The notes under the pieces were generated by a model. That model did no database searches and was not told the origin of the DNA. It was given only the letters and a program-made list of their open reading frames with translations. From Gillisia sp. Hel_I_86 (GTDB lineage Bacteria; Bacteroidota; Bacteroidia; Flavobacteriales; Flavobacteriaceae), in assembly GCF_007827275.1 (NCBI RefSeq), contig NZ_VISE01000001.1, forward strand, positions 4,030,001 through 4,094,000: a stretch of 64,000 nucleotides of DNA, read 5' to 3'. Shown here in pieces: positions 45,399 through 56,449 of this stretch (positions are counted from its first letter, which is position 1; each line of letters begins with the position of its first letter). Both the position numbers and the translations under genes were made by a program.

Positions 45399-47266
45399 GG
45401 AAAAAATAATATGGTTAATATAATTACCGCCCCCACTGCCACAACCATCGCATACCAGCGTAATTGGCCATTTTGGGCGGCACTCAATACAAAATGGGAC
45501 TTTCTGGCAACAGTGGCCATGCCGGTATAGAACAGGTCTATAAAATCGTTTTTATCAATCCGGGACATGTACAGCATTGGCGCCACAATGACCTTGTCAT
45601 AAAGCAGATCAAAATCCCAGCCTTTATAGAAAAATTGTTGCAAAGCGGTTCGTTCCGGTTCAGCGGCAGGGAGGGGTTTGTTAAAATAAAGCTTATAGGC
45701 GACGATCACCGCCGCAATGGCAACTGCCGCAGCAATAAGCTGAAGGATCAGCTCGGTGGTATGCCCTGCGACGGCCAGCGTTGTTGCCGGTAATGTTTTG
45801 TCAACAATATCAGAAAACAAACTTAGCTCCCCCATATTCTCCGGCAGTTCTATAAAGCCCCCGGCAAAAGACAAAAAAGCAAGTATAATCAATGGGATGG
45901 TCATCATCAAACCCGGACGATGGGTGGGTTCGGCCCTAGCCTTTCCGAAGAATGTCACAAAGACCATCCGAAAGGTGTAAAGTGCGGTAATAAATGCTCC
46001 TACCAACCCCGCCAGCCACAGCCACATTGACCCTTTATCACTCGCAAAAGCGAGCCATATAATCTTATCTTTGCTATAATATCCCGCGGTGATGAGCGGC
46101 AGGGCAGAAAGCGCTGCCGAAGCTACCAGAAAAGTCCAGAAAGTGATGGGTAGTTTTTTCCATAATCCGCCCATTTTAAACATATTGTGCTCCTCCCGCA
46201 TCACCCATATCACCGCACCGGCCCCCAGGAACAACAGGGCTTTAAAAAAGGCATGGATCATCAGGTGGAAAATAGCGGCCGACCACGCCCCCACCCCCAG
46301 GGCCAGAAACATGTAACCGATTTGTGAAATAGTGGAATAGGCAAGTACTTTTTTAATATCGTGCTGGTTTAATGCAGACACGCCCGCAATGATAAGGGTG
46401 ACAGCTCCAATAATAGCTACTGTCATCTGGACAACTGGGGCAATTTCAAACAATACATGGGTCCTGGCAATGAGGTAAACCCCGGCCGTTACCATGGTGG
46501 CTGCATGGATAAGTGCCGAAACGGGTGAAGGTGCGGCCATGGCATCGGGCAGCCAGGTCTGGAGAGGAAGCTGTGCCGACTTGCCCACGGCCCCTGCTAA
46601 CAGGAGGAAAGCCGTAGCCATAGCTATCCCGGAGCCTACTCCCCAGGTTCCGGGTGCAGCCTGTAAAATATCCTGGATATTCAGGGTATTATAATTCATA
46701 AAAAGGATATAGAAAGCAATGGCCATTGCGGCATCGCCCACCCGTGTCACGATAAAAGCCTTTCTTGCCGCATAACCATTTTTTGGATTTTTGTACCAAA
46801 AGCCGATCAACAGATAACTGCACAAGCCTACTCCCTCCCATCCAAGGTACAGGAGAAGCAAATTATCGGCCAAAACCAGGATAAGCATAAAGCCAATGAA
46901 CAGGTTCATAAAGGTGAAAAAGCGTACAAAGCCTTTTTCTTTCCACATAAATTCTACCGAGTAAAGATGGATCAATGCACCCACAAACGTGATGATAAAA
47001 ATAAAAATAAGGGAGACCGTGTCAAGGTGAAAGCCGATATTGGGGGACAAACCATAAACGTCCATCCATTGCCAGGCAACCTGAAGGTACGGGGTGGTGT
47101 CTTCCAAAAACTCAAATCCAACAAGCAAGGTGAGAATAGCAGAAAGGCTTACAGATCCTACCCCCACAATTGCACTGAGGGTACGGGACAATTTCCCGCC
47201 TGCCAGAAGCAAAAGCAATGCGCCTGCAAAGGGCGATGCGATAATTAACCAAAGGAGTTCTTTCAT
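45395..47266 (-). CDS. nuoL: Complex I subunit NuoL
   Basis: A 623-residue distal antiporter subunit. Key residues: TM5 Glu in LGWEGVGLCSYLLIGFWY, TM7 Lys in GKSAQLPLQTWLPDAMAAPS, TM8 His in SALIHAATMVTAGVYLI, and TM12 Lys in GYYSKDKIIWLAF. The C-terminal lateral helix is present (DFDLLYDKVIVAPMLYMSRID). It follows nuoK by 16 bp. Length is normal. Confidence 0.96.
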   Translation of the reverse strand: MKELLWLIIASPFAGALLLLLAGGKLSRTLSAIVGVGSVSLSAILTLLVGFEFLEDTTPYLQVAWQWMDVYGLSPNIGFHLDTVSLIFIFIITFVGALIHLYSVEFMWKEKGFVRFFTFMNLFIGFMLILVLADNLLLLYLGWEGVGLCSYLLIGFWYKNPKNGYAARKAFIVTRVGDAAMAIAFYILFMNYNTLNIQDILQAAPGTWGVGSGIAMATAFLLLAGAVGKSAQLPLQTWLPDAMAAPSPVSALIHAATMVTAGVYLIARTHVLFEIAPVVQMTVAIIGAVTLIIAGVSALNQHDIKKVLAYSTISQIGYMFLALGVGAWSAAIFHLMIHAFFKALLFLGAGAVIWVMREEHNMFKMGGLWKKLPITFWTFLVASAALSALPLITAGYYSKDKIIWLAFASDKGSMWLWLAGLVGAFITALYTFRMVFVTFFGKARAEPTHRPGLMMTIPLIILAFLSFAGGFIELPENMGELSLFSDIVDKTLPATTLAVAGHTTELILQLIAAAVAIAAVIVAYKLYFNKPLPAAEPERTALQQFFYKGWDFDLLYDKVIVAPMLYMSRIDKNDFIDLFYTGMATVARKSHFVLSAAQNGQLRWYAMVVAVGAVIILTILFFP

Positions 47267-47282
47267 TTTTTTTTCTTTTTTC

Positions 47283-47588
47283 CTATCCTTTCATACTATT
47301 GGCCTTCCCGGCATCCAGTGATCCTGCCTTTTTAAACAGTTGTATAATTAAAGCCAGCCCCACCGAAACCTCTGCTGCCGCCATGGCCAGTATAAAAACA
47401 AACATGACCTGCCCATCGGCCTGGCCCCAAGCCGCACCGGCCACTACAAATGCCACACCCGCTGCATTAAGCATGATCTCTATGGATAGCAGCATGAAAA
47501 TAACATTCCGGCGTATCAGCAAGCCCGTCAATCCGAGGCAAAATAAAATTATCGCCAACAGTAGGCCATGTTCCATGGGTACATTCAT
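47283..47588 (-). CDS. nuoK: Complex I subunit NuoK
   Basis: A 101-residue, three-helix subunit. The two E-channel Glu residues are in MLLSIEIMLNAAGVAF and MAAAEVSVGLALI. The ATG at 47588 overlaps the nuoJ stop by 4 bp, which favours it over a Met five codons in. Confidence 0.95.
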   Translation of the reverse strand: MNVPMEHGLLLAIILFCLGLTGLLIRRNVIFMLLSIEIMLNAAGVAFVVAGAAWGQADGQVMFVFILAMAAAEVSVGLALIIQLFKKAGSLDAGKANSMKG

Positions 47589-48118
47589 ACTTTCTGGTTT
47601 TCATTTTTTAAATACCGGTGATGGCTCTTCTTTTCTTTTTCACCAAGATGGTAGGCGCCTACAATCCCGGCCGTCAATAAAAATCCCGCCAGATCCACTA
47701 CCAGCGTATATTTGGTGAACACCAATTCGCCCACCGCTGTAGGGGGCACTTCTTGTTGCGCCATGGCATGACCTTCCTGACTGATTAACAAGTACAGCAT
47801 CTCCCCCAAAAGGATCAAGGCGATAATTGACGGCCCCACCCAGGTTTTGGGTTTCAATAAGCTATTTTCCGCTTTTGTTCCCGAGCCGCCCATATTCAGC
47901 ATCATGATCACGAAAACAAACAGTACCATAATGGCACCTGCGTAGATGATCACCTCTAAAGCGGCAATAAACGGGGCGCCCAATATAAAGAACACCACCG
48001 AAACCGACAGCAGCGAAACAATAAAATACAAAAGTGCATGAACGGCATTTTTCCGTGTGATGACCAACAAGGTAGAAATGATGGCCAGAATACCAGCAAT
48101 GTAAAATAGTATGTTCAT
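47585..48118 (-). CDS. nuoJ: Complex I subunit NuoJ
   Basis: A 177-residue subunit with five helices. The family pattern KNAVHALLYFIVSLLSVSVV, FFILGAPFIAALEVIIYAGA and IMVLFVFVIMMLNMG is complete, including the Tyr-Ala-Gly-Ala segment of helix 3. The last ~15 residues are basic. It lies between nuoI, after a ~120-bp simple-repeat spacer, and nuoK (4-bp overlap). Confidence 0.95.
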   Translation of the reverse strand: MNILFYIAGILAIISTLLVITRKNAVHALLYFIVSLLSVSVVFFILGAPFIAALEVIIYAGAIMVLFVFVIMMLNMGGSGTKAENSLLKPKTWVGPSIIALILLGEMLYLLISQEGHAMAQQEVPPTAVGELVFTKYTLVVDLAGFLLTAGIVGAYHLGEKEKKSHHRYLKNENQKV

Positions 48119-48179
48119 CTCGTTAATTAATATATTTCACTTTTATTTTTAGTTCCTGAGCTTTTCGCCGAAGGACGGT

Positions 48180-48232
48180 TCCTAATTCTCTCTTGTCTCC
48201 TGTCTCCTGTCTCTTATCTCCTGTTTCTTGTT
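48180..48232. repeat. Short tandem-like GTCTCCT spacer between nuoI and nuoJ
   Basis: Repeats of TCTC(C/T)TGTC type: CTCTTGTCTCCTGTCTCCT then GTCTCTTATCTCCTGTTTCT. It lies in the only gap of size in the downstream half of the canonical operon. It resembles other simple-sequence spacers in the window. Confidence 0.6.
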
Positions 48233-48237
48233 GTTAC

Positions 48238-48753
48238 TTACGGCATAAGCTTTCTCACATCTACCGGTTTATTTTCTTTTTCCCCACCACCTTTTTCTTT
48301 AACCCCTACGGCAACCCCGGCTTCCCTATAGAAATTATAGCCGGGATACTTCCCCTGGCCCGCTATTAAAAGGTCTTCTTTTTCATAGACGAGGTTCTGG
48401 CGGTTGTATTCCCCCATTTCAAAATCGGGGATAAGTTGTATAGCATACGTGGGGCAAGCATCTTCGCAATATCCGCAAAAAATACATCTCGAAAAGTTGA
48501 TGCGGAAGAACTCCGGATACCTGCGCCCATTTTCATCTTCAGTGGCCTGAAGGGAAATGCAATCTACGGGGCAGGCAGCTGCGCATAAATAACAACCCAC
48601 GCAGCGCTCCATGCCATCGGGGTCACGGCTAAGGACGATCCTGCCCCGCCAGCGGGGCGGTAAAGGCACCTTTTCCTCGGGGTACTCTACCGTTACCCTT
48701 TTATGGAACATATGTAGAAAAACAAGCCAAAGCGATCTTAAATTGCTGAACAT
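48238..48753 (-). CDS. nuoI: Complex I subunit NuoI (2 x [4Fe-4S])
   Basis: A 171-residue ferredoxin-like subunit. The two cluster motifs are [18 protein letters not shown] (first) and [18 protein letters not shown] (second), binding N6a and N6b between NuoG and NuoB. The N-terminal helix region [17 protein letters not shown] is typical. No equivalent exists in the unorthodox operon. The gene follows nuoH by ~30 bp. Confidence 0.97.
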   Translation of the reverse strand: MFSNLRSLWLVFLHMFHKRVTVEYPEEKVPLPPRWRGRIVLSRDPDGMERCVGCYLCAAACPVDCISLQATEDENGRRYPEFFRINFSRCIFCGYCEDACPTYAIQLIPDFEMGEYNRQNLVYEKEDLLIAGQGKYPGYNFYREAGVAVGVKEKGGGEKENKPVDVRKLMP

Positions 48754-48786
48754 GATTTACTGTTTTTTAATTTAAACTCCGTGTTT

Positions 48787-49743
48787 TTAATTAAAATATA
48801 ATACAAGCGCCCCGGTCACCAATAAATTCAAGAGGGAGAGCGGTAAAAGGATTTTCCATCCAAACGACATCAGTTGGTCATACCTTGGCCGGGGCAATGC
48901 AGCCCGCAGCAAGACAAAGAACAGGATAAAAACAAATGTCTTGATAAGGAACCAAAGTACCGGGGGCAGGAAGCCAAATCCCAGCCAGCCCCCAAAAAAC
49001 AAGGTAGTGGTCAAGGCCGAGATAAACGTAATGCCCAAATATTCCCCTACAAAGAACATCCCGAACTTCATCCCGGAATATTCTGAATGGTATCCCGCCA
49101 CCAATTCGCTTTCCGCTTCCGGAATGTCGAAGGGAAGGCGGTGCGTTTCAGCTATGCCCGCTATAAAAAATATCACAAATCCCAAAAACTGGGGAATAAC
49201 AAACCATCCCCCTTTCTGTGCCAGGACAATATCGGTCATATTGAAAGACCCGGCCATTATCACGACCCCCATTAATGAGAGGCCCATAAAAACTTCATAA
49301 GAGATCATTTGTGCCGATCCGCGGATAGCGCCGAGAAGGGAATATTTGTTGTTGGAGGCCCAACCGCCAAGCACCACGCTATAAGCCCCCAACGACGACA
49401 TGGCCAGGAAGAAAAGCAGACCGATATTGAGGTCTGCCACCAAAATCCCGGGCGCAAAGGGAATAACCGCAAATCCGAGCAATATGGCGGCCATAATGAT
49501 GCCCGGGGCCAGGATAAACACTTTTTTATCGGCAAAAGGCGGCACCCAGTCTTCTTTAAAAAATATCTTGATCATATCGGCTGCAACCTGAAGCAGGCCA
49601 AAGGGGCCTGTACGGTTGGGGCCATACCGGTCCTGCCAGAGGGCCAGCATCCTTCTTTCTACCCAGATAAGGCCGGCGGCAATGCTTACAAGCACCAGCA
49701 GGATTCCCAGTGAAATAAGGATATATTTTAAATTATCATCCAT
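48787..49743 (-). CDS. nuoH: Complex I subunit NuoH
   Basis: A 318-residue quinone-site subunit. Intact motifs: [51 protein letters not shown] and [14 protein letters not shown]. Eight helices. Overlaps the nuoG stop by 8 bp. It serves as the reference for losses in the unorthodox NuoH-like protein. Confidence 0.97.
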   Translation of the reverse strand: MDDNLKYILISLGILLVLVSIAAGLIWVERRMLALWQDRYGPNRTGPFGLLQVAADMIKIFFKEDWVPPFADKKVFILAPGIIMAAILLGFAVIPFAPGILVADLNIGLLFFLAMSSLGAYSVVLGGWASNNKYSLLGAIRGSAQMISYEVFMGLSLMGVVIMAGSFNMTDIVLAQKGGWFVIPQFLGFVIFFIAGIAETHRLPFDIPEAESELVAGYHSEYSGMKFGMFFVGEYLGITFISALTTTLFFGGWLGFGFLPPVLWFLIKTFVFILFFVLLRAALPRPRYDQLMSFGWKILLPLSLLNLLVTGALVLYFN

Positions 49744-52426
49744 TGCTAATCGATTTTATCGTCGTCCAAAATGGAAATTCAATCCCCGCGGTTTCCTTCA
49801 GCCCTTTTGGCAGGCCAAAAATGCCTTGTGGTATTCCGCTATGCAGCCTGGCCGGAAAATGATGTTTTTCAGCTTTAACAGAAATTTCGAGCAGGTCTCC
49901 TTCCTTAATATTGTGGTCCAGGGCATCGTCCTCATTTAGCGCAATATAAGCTTGGGGGATCCTTTCCTTTACTGCCGGGCCTTGTGCACTCAATTCATCT
50001 GATCCGAAAATATGATAAAGGGGCAGCACCCACCATTTACCCTGTTTAGGGGAAAAGTGGGAAGGTATATTTTCCGAAAAATCCAAGTTGGTAGTTTCTA
50101 CGGATCCAAATAAACGCTTCCCCGGATTTCCCCCATGCAAGGGACCTCCTACTTCAATCTGGTATTTATTGATCGCCTGTACCGAATTCCATCCCGGGGT
50201 CCAGTAAAAAGGTGTGATTGCAGCAGGTGGGGCCCCGGTAAAACCTTCCATCGTAAAGGAGAGTGCGGAATCGGGGTCTTCTGGCGGTTTGGGTTCGCTT
50301 ACCCCCGCATCTGCGTGCATGGCCGTCCTTCCGCTGTACCGGTGGGGCTCACGGGGTATTTTTTGAGTTCCCTCCCTAAATCCAGCAGGGGGCGCTACGG
50401 ATTGTACTGCTTCTAATTCCGGAAATTCCCGCACCATGGCGCTCACAATTTCATCCAAATTTGCCACAGATGGCTTATCGGTCATGATTTCCTGTATCCA
50501 TTCCCAACTGCTTCTGATATCGTTATCAGGACGATGGGCCTTGTAAAAACGCTGTGCCCTGCCCTCGTTATTGACCACTGTACCATCGGCTTCGGCAAAA
50601 GTCCCGGCCGGCAAGATGTAATTGGACTGATTGGTAGTCCCATTTTCCAAGTAATCCAGGCTGATAATATTTTTTTGCTGCTGAAAAAAAGTGTCCGTAC
50701 TTCTTTTGTCCATGCGCTGGTACAAGTCGTTTTCCATGATTATTGCCCCATCGGCACGATCGGCCCTTTCAAAAGCATCGTCTAAAGATTGATTAGAGAT
50801 CATCGATAATCCTATGGAATTCACTTCCGGAACCACATACAGGAGCCCGGGGTATTTTCCCTGTGCTTTCAACGCAAAAGCCAGGGTGGCGGCAGCCTGT
50901 ACAATGGCTTCATTGTATAAACTGGTACCCGCAACGATAAGTGGTTTTTTCGCATTCAACATCGCTTCGGCAACCGAAGAGGCTAGTCTTTGGGTTTTCT
51001 TGTCATTTTCTACAGAAGGTAATTGCCCATCAATAGTGTTGGCAACGTTATAGGCCAGGCGGGCGATATCATCGGGATGCGCGTAATATGATTGTGTCGC
51101 AATTTCGTCCAATTTCGTTGTATTGATGGTGGCCACATAAAAGGGCCCCGTAGCTTCCTGTACAACTTCCCTAGTGGCGGCATCGTTCCAAACCGGGATT
51201 TTCAAGTCTTTCGCCACTTCGCCAGGCTTGTTCTTTGCGGCCTGTCTGAGGTTAAGTGCTAACATGGGCGCCGTGTTGGTGACGTCTTCCCCCAAAATGA
51301 ACACCGCATCATATTCCTTTACCTCATTCAACGAAGGGGTTGTTACTGTTCCTTCTTTCAGTATTTTAATGATCTGATGGATCAGGATGGCTTCGGAAGC
51401 TGGGATCCCGGCATAGAAGTTTTCGGCACCTACCCATTTGCGCAATAAAAAATTGGATTCAAGGGAAGCTTTGGGCGAACCAATACCGATTAATTTTTTT
51501 CCGCTGGTGATCTCCCTTATTTCCTGAACAGCTTGTTCTTTAATAACTGGTATAAAACTTTCTTTGGTCTTTGTCAAAGGAGCTAACAATCTTTTTTCAC
51601 TGTTCACATATTCATAGCCAAACCTGCCGCGGTCGCATATAAAATAGCCGTTAACATCGCCGTTGTAGCGGCTCATGATCCTCCTAATGCTGCCATAACG
51701 TTCCCCACCGATAATGTTGCAGCCTAAAGAACAATTATGGCATACGGAAGGCCCATTGGTAAGGTCCCATTTACGGGTATAATGTTTTTTTAAGGGTTTA
51801 TCGGTAAAAACACCCGTAGGGCATACTTCCACCAGATTGCCGCTGAATTCATTTTCCAAAACGCCCGGTTCATGGCGCCCGAAATAAATATCGTCATGGG
51901 CCGAAAAAACGTCGAAGTCTTTTCCACCGGCGTAATCTTTATAGAACCTTACGCAGCGATAGCACTGGATACACCGGTTCATCTCGTGATTGATGAAAGG
52001 CCCGAGGTATTGATTGTTATGGGTCCTTTTATTGAAACGGTACCTTCTGTAGTTATGCCCTGTCATAACGGTCATATCCTGCAAATGGCATTCCCCGCCC
52101 TCGTCGCATACCGGGCAATCGTGCGGATGGTTGATCATAAGTGCCTCCACATTGTCAGCTCGAAACCCATGTGCTTCCGGGGCTTGAAGGGAGATGCGCA
52201 CATTTTCGGTTACAGGTTCCATACATGCGATGACCAGTTTGCCTTTTTTGTCATCGGCATCTTTGTATTTGATAATGGCACATTGGCGGCAGGCCCCCAC
52301 CGATCCCAACTCGGGGTGCCAACAAAAGTAAGGGAGGTCCATCTTGAGCGAAAGGCAGGCTTCGAGGAGGTTCGTGTTTTTATCTACCTCGTAAACTTTA
52401 TTATCGATGTTTATCTCTACTTTCAT
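49736..52426 (-). CDS. nuoG: Complex I subunit NuoG
   Basis: A 896-residue NADH-module subunit; start set at ATG 52426, whose ATGA overlaps the nuoF stop, not at the Met five codons upstream. Cluster ligands are visible: the [2Fe-2S] site [15 protein letters not shown], the His-Cys site [31 protein letters not shown], and a further C-rich CHNCSLGC. The rest is a molybdopterin-oxidoreductase-like fold without the cofactor. It passes electrons from NuoF to NuoI. The C-terminal part has the family's formate-dehydrogenase-like domain. Confidence 0.95.
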   Translation of the reverse strand: MKVEINIDNKVYEVDKNTNLLEACLSLKMDLPYFCWHPELGSVGACRQCAIIKYKDADDKKGKLVIACMEPVTENVRISLQAPEAHGFRADNVEALMINHPHDCPVCDEGGECHLQDMTVMTGHNYRRYRFNKRTHNNQYLGPFINHEMNRCIQCYRCVRFYKDYAGGKDFDVFSAHDDIYFGRHEPGVLENEFSGNLVEVCPTGVFTDKPLKKHYTRKWDLTNGPSVCHNCSLGCNIIGGERYGSIRRIMSRYNGDVNGYFICDRGRFGYEYVNSEKRLLAPLTKTKESFIPVIKEQAVQEIREITSGKKLIGIGSPKASLESNFLLRKWVGAENFYAGIPASEAILIHQIIKILKEGTVTTPSLNEVKEYDAVFILGEDVTNTAPMLALNLRQAAKNKPGEVAKDLKIPVWNDAATREVVQEATGPFYVATINTTKLDEIATQSYYAHPDDIARLAYNVANTIDGQLPSVENDKKTQRLASSVAEAMLNAKKPLIVAGTSLYNEAIVQAAATLAFALKAQGKYPGLLYVVPEVNSIGLSMISNQSLDDAFERADRADGAIIMENDLYQRMDKRSTDTFFQQQKNIISLDYLENGTTNQSNYILPAGTFAEADGTVVNNEGRAQRFYKAHRPDNDIRSSWEWIQEIMTDKPSVANLDEIVSAMVREFPELEAVQSVAPPAGFREGTQKIPREPHRYSGRTAMHADAGVSEPKPPEDPDSALSFTMEGFTGAPPAAITPFYWTPGWNSVQAINKYQIEVGGPLHGGNPGKRLFGSVETTNLDFSENIPSHFSPKQGKWWVLPLYHIFGSDELSAQGPAVKERIPQAYIALNEDDALDHNIKEGDLLEISVKAEKHHFPARLHSGIPQGIFGLPKGLKETAGIEFPFWTTIKSISNG

Positions 52427-53712
52427 GATTTCCAGGGGCATGTATGTTCGTGGATATGTTTTTCAAAATCTTCCCTAAAGTATTTCAAGGCGCTTTGCAA
52501 GGGCTCCATAGCACCCGGGGCCAGCGCACAAAAGGTGTTTCCCGGGGCCATATACCTTGTTTGAAAAGTGAGGATATCCAGGTCTTCCATTTTACCGCGG
52601 CCGTCTTCAAGCGCATCAAGGATCTTGGCTGTCCAGGGCAGACCTTCCCGACAAGGCGTGCACCAGCCACAGGATTCCTGGGCAAAAAAATGTTCCAGGT
52701 TGCGCACCATCCCGACAGGGCAGGTTTTATCATCCAGAACAGTGATCGTGCCGGTGCCCAGCCTGCTGCCCGCTTGCTCCACATTTTTAAAATCCATAGG
52801 CACGTCCAGATGCTCGGTGGTAAGAAAATCGGTAGAACCCCCACCGGGCAGGGCGCCTTTAAAATTATACCCATCCTGCATCCCCCCGGCATGCACTTCC
52901 AGGAGTTCGCGCAGGGTGGTACCTAAAGGCAGTTCCCATAGACCGGGTGTCTTCACCCGACCGCTTGCCCCATAAAGTTTGGTGCCACCTTCTTCAGATT
53001 TGCTCAACTGTAGAAACCATTCGGCACCATTGACAATGATATGGGGTACATTGCTCACGGTCTCCACATTGTTGACAACCGTGGGTTTACCAAATAGCCC
53101 GCTAACCACCGGGAAGGGCGGCTTGGCCCTGGGGTTGGCCCGCTTTCCTTCCAGGGCATTTAACAGTGCGGTTTCTTCCCCACACATATACCTTCCCACG
53201 CTTATATGCAGTGACATGTCCAAGTTAAAACCACTTCCCATGACATTTTCCCCAAGATATCCTGCCTCAACAGCTTCCTGAAGGGCTTGGGTAATGGCTT
53301 TGGCTGCTCTGTGATACGCCCATCGCAGGAAAATATAACTGAAATTTGCCTGAATGGCATAAGCTCCTATAATGGCCCCTTCGATTAATTGATGGGGATT
53401 TTCTTCCAGCAGCAACCGGTCTTTAAAACTTCCGGGCTCCATTTCGTCCCCATTGACCACAAAATATTTGGGGGTGGGCGCTTTTCTGCCCATCGGCACA
53501 AAGCTCCACTTCATCCCGGTAGAAAAACCGGCGCCACCACGCCCTTTTAATCCGGAATCCTTTACCAATGTGGTAAGTTCTTCCGGTGGCATGGAAAGTG
53601 CTTTCCGCAATGCCTGGTACCCCCCGGTTTTTTCATATTCCTTCAGGTTAAGCCAAGTGCCATCGTTTTTAATATGTTGGGTCAGTGGTCTTTCCATTTT
53701 TTTATTCAGCAT
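52423..53712 (-). CDS. nuoF: Complex I subunit NuoF (FMN, NADH site)
   Basis: A 429-residue NADH-binding subunit. NADH-site LKGRGGAGFSTGMKWSF, FMN-site YMCGEETALLNALEGK, and cluster N3 motif ESCGWCTPCREGLPW are intact. The start could be ATG 53712 or the A-rich-preceded ATG 53697 (MERPLTQHI); the upstream 100 bp is a simple repeat. It accepts hydride from NADH. The stop overlaps nuoG. Confidence 0.96.
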   Translation of the reverse strand: MLNKKMERPLTQHIKNDGTWLNLKEYEKTGGYQALRKALSMPPEELTTLVKDSGLKGRGGAGFSTGMKWSFVPMGRKAPTPKYFVVNGDEMEPGSFKDRLLLEENPHQLIEGAIIGAYAIQANFSYIFLRWAYHRAAKAITQALQEAVEAGYLGENVMGSGFNLDMSLHISVGRYMCGEETALLNALEGKRANPRAKPPFPVVSGLFGKPTVVNNVETVSNVPHIIVNGAEWFLQLSKSEEGGTKLYGASGRVKTPGLWELPLGTTLRELLEVHAGGMQDGYNFKGALPGGGSTDFLTTEHLDVPMDFKNVEQAGSRLGTGTITVLDDKTCPVGMVRNLEHFFAQESCGWCTPCREGLPWTAKILDALEDGRGKMEDLDILTFQTRYMAPGNTFCALAPGAMEPLQSALKYFREDFEKHIHEHTCPWKS

Positions 53713-53716
53713 TTCA

Positions 53717-53826
53717 AATATTCAACGTTCAACGTCCAATGTTCAACGTTTGTTTAGTGTTTAGCCTGTCTATATTCTTTGTTCTTTCTTCTTAGTTCTT
53801 GGTTCTTGATTCTTTGTTCTTGGTTC
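53717..53826. repeat. Simple-sequence spacer between nuoE and nuoF
   Basis: Two families abut: TTCAACGTTCAACGTCCAAT-type and TTCTTGGTTCTTGATTCTTT-type. They fill the gap before nuoF on the minus strand. No gene fits here. Confidence 0.7.
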
Positions 53827-53838
53827 TTCCTTTTCCCC

Positions 53839-54318
53839 TTATTCATATTTTTTCAATATTTCTTCGAGCTTATTTGGGGTCAGGTCCCGGTGGAGGTCTT
53901 CATCAATGATCAGTGCCGGGGCATGATCACAAGTGCCAAGACAGGGAATTGCCAGTAGGGTGAAACGGTCGTCGGGGGTGGTTTCGCCATATTCTATGCC
54001 CAGTTTGCCTTTTAAAAAGGCCAGGATTTCTTCGTAGCCCATGATCCAGCAACTCATACTGTTGCAAACCAGGATCACATGCCTGCCCACCGGCTTACGG
54101 AAGATCAAACTATAGTAAGTGGCCACACTATCTACCGCGTCCGGGGACATCTCCAGGATGGCCGCAAGTTCTTTTAAGGCTTTATCGGAGACCCAGCGGT
54201 GGTATTTCTGAACGACCTTGAGCCCCTCGATACAAGCCGCACTTTTTAGGGGAAAATGCGAATAGATCTCCCGGATTTCGGTTATTTCCTTTTCTGATAA
54301 AATATTTTCTTCTGCCAT
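53839..54318 (-). CDS. nuoE: Complex I subunit NuoE ([2Fe-2S])
   Basis: A 159-residue thioredoxin-like ferredoxin. The N1a cysteines are in LVCNSMSCWIMGYEEI and AIPCLGTCDHAPALIID. It binds NuoF. It starts 12 bp after nuoCD. Length is normal for the family. Confidence 0.95.
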   Translation of the reverse strand: MAEENILSEKEITEIREIYSHFPLKSAACIEGLKVVQKYHRWVSDKALKELAAILEMSPDAVDSVATYYSLIFRKPVGRHVILVCNSMSCWIMGYEEILAFLKGKLGIEYGETTPDDRFTLLAIPCLGTCDHAPALIIDEDLHRDLTPNKLEEILKKYE

Positions 54319-54330
54319 TTTTAATATCCT

Positions 54331-56070
54331 TTATCGGTCAATATCCGAGAGCACATAATCCACACTTCCCAGAATGGCCATTAAATCGGCTATGGTATAG
54401 CCCTTGCTGATTTGCGGCACAAATTGCATATGCGGAAAAGAAGGCGTACGGATCCTGGTCCTGTAGGAGGAGGTACTATTATCGGCGATGAGGTAGTAAC
54501 CATTGTGGCCTTTGGTCGCTTCTACCCCGCAAAATGCTTCCCCATGGGGTATCGCCGGCCCCCAGGTAGTGTGCACAAAATGATGGATAAGGGTTTCAAT
54601 GTCCTTCATAGTATGTTTTTTTTGAGGGGGGGTGGTAAGTGGATGCTCAGATTTATATAGGCCTTCCGACATATTGTGCAGGCATTGTTCAATAATGCGC
54701 AGGCTTTGCCTAATCTCTTCTATGCGAACCAGCGACCTGTCGTAGCAGTCCCCATTCTGGCCAGTGGGAACCTCAAATTCAAATTGTTCATATCCGGAAT
54801 AAGGCTGCTTTTTTCTGAAATCCCATTCAAATCCCGTGGCCCTTAATCCCGGGCCTGTGATCCCCCATTCTATGGCTTCTTCGGTGGAATAAACGCCAAT
54901 GCCCACTGTGCGCGCCTTGAAGATGCTGTTTTTCATCACCATCTTGTCGTATTCTTTCAGTTTGCCTTGTAAATAATCAAGGAGTCCCTGGATCAATTTT
55001 TCCCAACCTTTAGGTAAGTCCTGAGCTACTCCCCCAATACGGAACCAGTTGGGGTGCATTCTTGCGCCGCAGATCGCCTCAACGACGCCAAGTACCTTTT
55101 CCCTGTCATTGAACATCAGGAACACCGGGGTCATCATCCCCAGATCCTGGGCGAAGGTACCGTACCAGACGAGGTGGCTCGAAATCCTAAACAATTCGCT
55201 CATCATGATCCTGATGACCTTTGCCCGGTCGGGAACGTCTATACCGGCCAGTTTTTCCACGGCCATTACATAGGGGAAATTATTCATCACGCCGCCCAGA
55301 TATTCCACCCGGTCGGTATAGGGAATATAGGTATGCCAGGACTGGCGTTCGCCCATTTTTTCGGCACCGCGGTGGTGAAAGCCTATATCGGGCACAATAT
55401 TCACTATTTCTTCCCCGTCCAGTTGCAGGACAAGCCGTAAGATTCCATGGGTCCCGGGATGGTGCGGCCCCAGGTTAAGGAACATGAGGTCATCCTTTTC
55501 AAGGGTTTTGTCCAGCCCCCATTCTTCGGGGTTAAACTGGAGTGCGTCCTGTTCCCTTTCCTGCTTGTCATCGGGAAGCTGAAAGGGCCCCATTTCGGTG
55601 GCCCTTGCGGGATGGCATTTTTGGAGGGGATGGCCCTGCCAAGTTAGGGGCATTAAAATCCTCCTTAAATCCGGGTGACCCGTAAACTTCACCCCAAAAA
55701 GATCATAGACCTCCCTTTCATACCAGTTGGCGGCAGGCCATACAGAGGTAACAGATTGTAGGGAGGGTTCTTTGGAAGTGAGTGGTACCTTTAGGCGCAG
55801 GAAAGCATTCCTTTTAAAGGATAGCAGTTGATATACAATCGTGAAACGGCTATTGGGTTGTCCCTCCCGGAACTTTCTGGCTTGTTCATCTATTGCGGTA
55901 AGGTCGTACAACATTTTATAAGGTAGGTCCACTTCGTTTTTCAGAAAATGCAGTACCTCAACGATGTGGCCGTCATGGATCCAGAGGGTGGGAAATTCAT
56001 CTTTGGTCTCCTGAAGGGATAGCACCGCCTCTTGAAATTTGTCTTTTAATATGGAGGTTATCTCCTTCAT
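54331..56070 (-). CDS. nuoC: Complex I subunit NuoCD (fused C and D)
   Basis: A 579-residue fusion. Residues ~1-180 are NuoC (30-kDa type; [34 protein letters not shown]). Residues ~190-579 are Nuo[52 protein letters not shown] and [15 protein letters not shown], with the quinone-site His and Tyr. The C-terminus ends at SDIDR. It is a known fused form. It provides the reference for the degenerate NuoD-like domain of the other operon. A 380-bp gap lies upstream. Confidence 0.96.
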   Translation of the reverse strand: MKEITSILKDKFQEAVLSLQETKDEFPTLWIHDGHIVEVLHFLKNEVDLPYKMLYDLTAIDEQARKFREGQPNSRFTIVYQLLSFKRNAFLRLKVPLTSKEPSLQSVTSVWPAANWYEREVYDLFGVKFTGHPDLRRILMPLTWQGHPLQKCHPARATEMGPFQLPDDKQEREQDALQFNPEEWGLDKTLEKDDLMFLNLGPHHPGTHGILRLVLQLDGEEIVNIVPDIGFHHRGAEKMGERQSWHTYIPYTDRVEYLGGVMNNFPYVMAVEKLAGIDVPDRAKVIRIMMSELFRISSHLVWYGTFAQDLGMMTPVFLMFNDREKVLGVVEAICGARMHPNWFRIGGVAQDLPKGWEKLIQGLLDYLQGKLKEYDKMVMKNSIFKARTVGIGVYSTEEAIEWGITGPGLRATGFEWDFRKKQPYSGYEQFEFEVPTGQNGDCYDRSLVRIEEIRQSLRIIEQCLHNMSEGLYKSEHPLTTPPQKKHTMKDIETLIHHFVHTTWGPAIPHGEAFCGVEATKGHNGYYLIADNSTSSYRTRIRTPSFPHMQFVPQISKGYTIADLMAILGSVDYVLSDIDR

Positions 56071-56449
56071 CCTTTTATATCACTTATTTTTTCCTGTCTT
56101 TTTCTGGCTTTTCAGGCTAGGTTTAAAATCCGGTACCAGAAAAAAGAACAGAGAAATTGGACAAGCACTGCAAAAACTATAAATGAAGCGCGATAAATCC
56201 TTTTCTCCTCTATCCTCTTTCATCCTTATTCTTTTTGAAAACCCTCTTTTATATAATTCATTTTCCAAATGGGCTATAGGCTGCAATACGGAGGAACCCT
56301 ATTATCAGCTTTTTTATCTTTGATAGGGAAAACATTTTCCCTTATGTAACTCTTCAGGTTATTCAATTACGGGCTGTCAGCTTCCATACTGACCTGAAGA
56401 TCTTCTATATTCCCAATTAACCATTAACCAATCCCCAATTAACCATTAG
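56071..56449. other. Gap between nuoB and nuoCD, about 380 bp
   Basis: Unexpectedly long for this operon. It contains a 68-codon minus-strand frame (56080-56286, beginning MQPIAHLENELYKRGF) with no recognised family and an AATTAACCATTAACCAATCC-type repeat at ~56418-56455. The frame may be a remnant or a leader. I do not call it a gene. Confidence 0.5.

Noticed and set aside
48180-53826. A CRISPR array from the short repeats in the nuo spacers
   Set aside because: Units are far too short and have no spacers; no cas genes are present.
56080-56286. A 68-codon minus-strand frame between nuoB and nuoCD
   Set aside because: No recognised family, composition unlike the neighbours and a hydrophobic mid-part without logic; left as a note on the gap.
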